Virus record (IMG/VR): IMGVR_UViG_3300032011_000063
Span: 1 to 32,923 of that record
Source of the DNA: a virus
DNA: 32,923 bases
Reading direction: 5' to 3' (one strand)
The position numbers and the translations under genes were made by a program. The notes below the pieces were generated by a model. That model made no database searches, had not been told where the DNA came from, and saw nothing but the letters and a program-made list of their open reading frames with translations. Positions 31,058 through 32,923 of the stretch are shown piece by piece; the first letter of the stretch is position 1, and each line of letters starts with the position of its first letter.

Positions 31058-31813
31058 ATGAAAATCGCTTGTTTAATGCCGACCTATAATCGCTGTCCAA
31101 AAAACCAGCATCTTATAGAGGAAGCACTCCATTCATTTCTACTTCAAGATTATGATAATCGTGAATTGATTATCTGCAATGATACTCCAGATCAGAAACT
31201 AATCTATTCGGATGCTATTGATCAAGATAAGATTATCATCCAAAACCTAGATACCAGATTTGGTACCTTGTCTGATAAAATCAAATTTATGATTGAAAGT
31301 TCTGACGCAGACTTATTCTGTCGCTGGGATGACGATGACATAAGTTTGCCGCATAGACTTTCATATTCAGTAGACAATTTAGGCGATAAGCTAGAATGGC
31401 GTGCTGAGAATTACTATTACTGCCCAGGCGACAAAACTCTCCATACATCCGGTGTAGGTAATACACATTGTATGAGTTTATGGCGCAGGGAAGTATTGGA
31501 GGTAATCGGCGGTTATCCAGAGAAGGCTAGTGGATGGGAAGACCAACAGTTTAACATCCAATTAGCCAGTAGTGGAGTTAACACTTCCGGTGACTTAATT
31601 CCTATTGATGAAATATTTTATCTGTATAGGTGGGGAGTTTCGGATAGACATCTTTCAGGTACTGGAGGCGGGAATAAAGGACTTCAACAGCATTGGGATG
31701 AAATCGGACAGAAAGAAATATCTCAAGGTGAATTTCATCTACAACCTCATTGGGCAGAAGATTATGTCCTCAGAGCAAAAGAAGCCAAAGGAGCGGCCCC
31801 TATGGCCGGTTAG
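31058..31813 (+). CDS. Family-2 type glycosyltransferase
   Basis: A 251-residue GT-A enzyme: KIACLMPTYNRCPKNQHLIE at the N-terminus, LHSFLLQDYDNRELIICND, then the metal-binding RWDDDD near residues 88-93, and GGYPEKASGWEDQQF with the likely base. These are the usual family-2 landmarks for a nucleotide-sugar transferase. ATG at 31058 has AGGAA about 11 bases upstream. It is followed by a terminator at 31819 and probably forms a late or independent unit with its own promoter. Sugar and acceptor are unknown. Confidence 0.82.
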   Translation: MKIACLMPTYNRCPKNQHLIEEALHSFLLQDYDNRELIICNDTPDQKLIYSDAIDQDKIIIQNLDTRFGTLSDKIKFMIESSDADLFCRWDDDDISLPHRLSYSVDNLGDKLEWRAENYYYCPGDKTLHTSGVGNTHCMSLWRREVLEVIGGYPEKASGWEDQQFNIQLASSGVNTSGDLIPIDEIFYLYRWGVSDRHLSGTGGGNKGLQQHWDEIGQKEISQGEFHLQPHWAEDYVLRAKEAKGAAPMAG

Positions 31814-31818
31814 AATAG

Positions 31819-31885
31819 CGTGCGGCACCCACTCAGGACAATAAGGTCTCCGTTGTCTTTTGTGAAGTGCCGCACGTTCCTTTTT
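31819..31885 (+). terminator. Long-range terminator after the glycosyltransferase
   Basis: A perfect ten-base stem, CGTGCGGCAC (31819-31828) with GTGCCGCACG (31867-31876), is followed by TTCCTTTTT. The 38-base loop contains a smaller GACAA/TTGTC pairing. It marks the end of the plus-strand structural region where it meets the convergent minus-strand cassette. Confidence 0.75.
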
Positions 31886-32144
31886 ATAAAGTAATCCCCG
31901 CTTCCTCTTTGATCTCATCTCTCATTTTTACCAAAGTATCTAACCGCCACTTCATCATATCCCGTTTGCCTCTGGAGTAATGATGTCTCTCATTGAACCA
32001 AGACTTTTCTCTGGATGGGATGACTCCGTCTGGAAGGCATTCTTTGAACTTGTAGTTTCTCGCAAGTTTCTCAAGATCCTCTAATTCTGACCTCATCCAT
32101 TTTATCTCGGCGTTCAGTTTGCGTATTACTTTTGAAATATCCAT
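31884..32144 (-). CDS. Hypothetical helical cassette protein
   Basis: An 86-residue charged, helical protein (MDISKVIRKLNAEIKWMRSE and on), with a basic HHYSRGKRD stretch. No family recognised. Its ATG overlaps the previous stop as TAATG, and its ribosome binding site AAAGGATCAAACTAATG is formed by the last codons (KGSN, stop) of the previous gene. It ends near the convergent terminator at 31819-31885. Confidence 0.65.
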   Translation of the reverse strand: MDISKVIRKLNAEIKWMRSELEDLEKLARNYKFKECLPDGVIPSREKSWFNERHHYSRGKRDMMKWRLDTLVKMRDEIKEEAGITL

Positions 32145-32398
32145 TAGTTTGATCCTTTGCTGATAATTGTCCAGTGTTCGGAATTCTTAAAGTGATTCAA
32201 GTTTAGTTTGGCTGTCTCCATCTTGGCGATAAGTGCATCCACTTTTTCAAAGGTGCGGCCATCGCAGTTAAAAGTGAAGACATGATTGTGATGGAATTCA
32301 AAATACCATTCGACGTGTACGACAATGTGAATGCCTGTGACTTTGTTTTGGTCGATTGGATGATTGCGAACCATCTCGGTTGAGTATTGAATATTCAT
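32144..32398 (-). CDS. Hypothetical beta-rich cassette protein
   Basis: An 84-residue protein with a His/aromatic-rich strand set (GIHIVVHVEWYFEFHHNHVF). The concentration of His residues suggests possible metal binding, but no motif is clear. It starts with the conserved AAAGGATCAATCAGATG leader and is coupled to the next gene. No family recognised. Confidence 0.65.
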   Translation of the reverse strand: MNIQYSTEMVRNHPIDQNKVTGIHIVVHVEWYFEFHHNHVFTFNCDGRTFEKVDALIAKMETAKLNLNHFKNSEHWTIISKGSN

Positions 32399-32419
32399 CT
32401 GATTGATCCTTTGTGATAA

Positions 32420-32608
32420 TTACTTAGATGATGTTAACACTAGCTGTGTGACTGTGTCAACTAGGCCTAGCAAAGCGAAGGCTTTGTCTTTTGACATATG
32501 ACCGCTATGGCTTTTGATTCGCTTGCCGATTCTCCTGAGTTCATTAAGGTCTCCTGCGGCGGCTGCTTCATTGATTAGTGCGATGGTGATGAACATGTTG
32601 AATTTCAT
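32420..32608 (-). CDS. Hypothetical 62-residue helical cassette protein
   Basis: A small helical protein starting MKFNMFITIALINEAAAAGD, with a basic central segment RRIGKRIKSHSG. The first 15 residues are mildly hydrophobic but too short for a clear signal. Leader AAGGATCAATCAAATG; the 28 bases before and including the start are the same as at 13539. No family recognised. Confidence 0.6.
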   Translation of the reverse strand: MKFNMFITIALINEAAAAGDLNELRRIGKRIKSHSGHMSKDKAFALLGLVDTVTQLVLTSSK

Positions 32609-32641
32609 TTGATTGATCCTTGTGATTAAGATTTTACTTGA

Positions 32642-32854
32642 TTAGTTTTCTAGTTCTAGTTGAAGTAAGATTCGTGCGTGTCGCAAGTTCTTCAATTTCT
32701 TGTCGAGTGCTTCGATGGTGATTTCAACGTGGGGATAAACTTGTTTGCGATAATCAGCATCCGTGTTTTCCATTTTTTCTAATCGCTGTTGAACGTGAGC
32801 GATTTCTTCGTTGAGACTTCGAAGGTTCCAGGCTTTGATTGTTGCGTTTGGCAT
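32642..32854 (-). CDS. Hypothetical coiled-coil cassette protein
   Basis: A 70-residue, heptad-like helical protein starting MPNATIKAWNLRSLNEEIAH. The start at 32854 is chosen because the conserved AAGGATCAAATCAAATG leader lies there; a longer upstream frame would run through the promoter block. It is the first gene of the right-end minus-strand operon. No family recognised. Confidence 0.65.
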   Translation of the reverse strand: MPNATIKAWNLRSLNEEIAHVQQRLEKMENTDADYRKQVYPHVEITIEALDKKLKNLRHARILLQLELEN

Positions 32855-32869
32855 TTGATTTGATCCTTG

Positions 32870-32923
32870 TTGGTAAGAACTATTAACTTGACTCTTTAAG
32901 CCTAACATAATAATCGACATCAG
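32870..32923 (-). promoter_or_regulatory. Shared minus-strand promoter block, copy A (cut by window edge)
   Basis: On the minus strand it reads TCGATTATTATGTTAGG with a -10-like TATGTT (32904-32909), then CTTAAAGAGTCAAGTTAATA and TTCTTACCAACAAGGATC. The stretch from the TTAAAGAG to the AAGGATCAA is base-for-base the same as copy B at 13974-14000. The upstream half is outside the window. Confidence 0.6.

Noticed and set aside
32855-32920. Longer N-terminus of the right-end coiled-coil gene
   Set aside because: This stretch is the conserved promoter/leader block, and the ribosome binding site supports the start at 32854.

Overview
The window is a piece of a tailed double-stranded DNA phage (or prophage) genome with a long-tailed, siphovirus-like structural module. 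The evidence is the gene order: small and large terminase, portal, Mu gpF-like head morphogenesis protein, DUF2213 prohead protease, decoration-like protein, HK97-fold capsid protein, head-tail connectors, tail terminator, tail tube, a frameshifted tail assembly chaperone pair, a 921-residue tape measure, distal tail proteins and a large adhesin. The host cannot be read from the sequence. The Thr-tract linkers and the TGSCC..GSCSDG...EAECAA modules of the adhesin resemble proteins I associate with Planctomycetes and environmental phages, so that is only a weak guess. No integrase, endolysin, tRNA or CRISPR array was seen.

Layout. (1) 1-1867, minus strand: the N-terminus of a SNF2/DEAD-type helicase, a small sigma-like factor, a DUF932 protein and a short CxxC protein. 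(2) 1868-2050: a divergent promoter region. (3) 2051-5348, plus strand: TerS, a tandem Lar-like zinc protein, two tiny genes, a duplicated DUF3310 protein and TerL. (4) 5349-6392: a gene-free kilobase packed with phased repeats and palindromes. (5) 6393-12420: a calcineurin-like phosphoesterase, small proteins, portal, two beta-rich virion candidates, a zinc ribbon protein, the gpF-like protein and a 34-residue Cys cluster peptide. (6) 12421-12540: a strongly structured RNA or terminator. (7) 12565-13092: a virion candidate. (8) 13094-13959, minus strand: a three-gene cassette with the same promoter and leader as the other minus-strand genes. (9) 14169-15119: small membrane proteins (lysis candidates). 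(10) 15188-25601: capsid and tail genes, with a strong terminator after the capsid gene. (11) 25606-28530: the Cys/Thr-rich adhesin. (12) 28561-31813: a glycosyltransferase/methyltransferase-like module. (13) 31819-32923: a terminator and a four-gene minus-strand cassette.

How it works together. Plus-strand genes are tightly packed with many ATGA, TAATG and TGATG overlaps, as expected for late virion operons. Minus-strand genes are small and mostly unrecognised. Seven of them share an almost invariant initiation sequence (AAGGATCAATCARATG and close variants), and three copies of a longer upstream block look like a common early promoter, so they behave as a dispersed family of expression cassettes. 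The sigma-like protein could link the two programmes.

Most worth a second look: the ~31-bp-phased repeat array after terL, the two-hairpin RNA at 12442-12535 with a G-rich symmetric internal loop and GAGA tetraloop, the repeated cassette promoter/leader, the Cys cluster peptide, and the pairing of a Thr-rich adhesin with its own glycosyltransferases.
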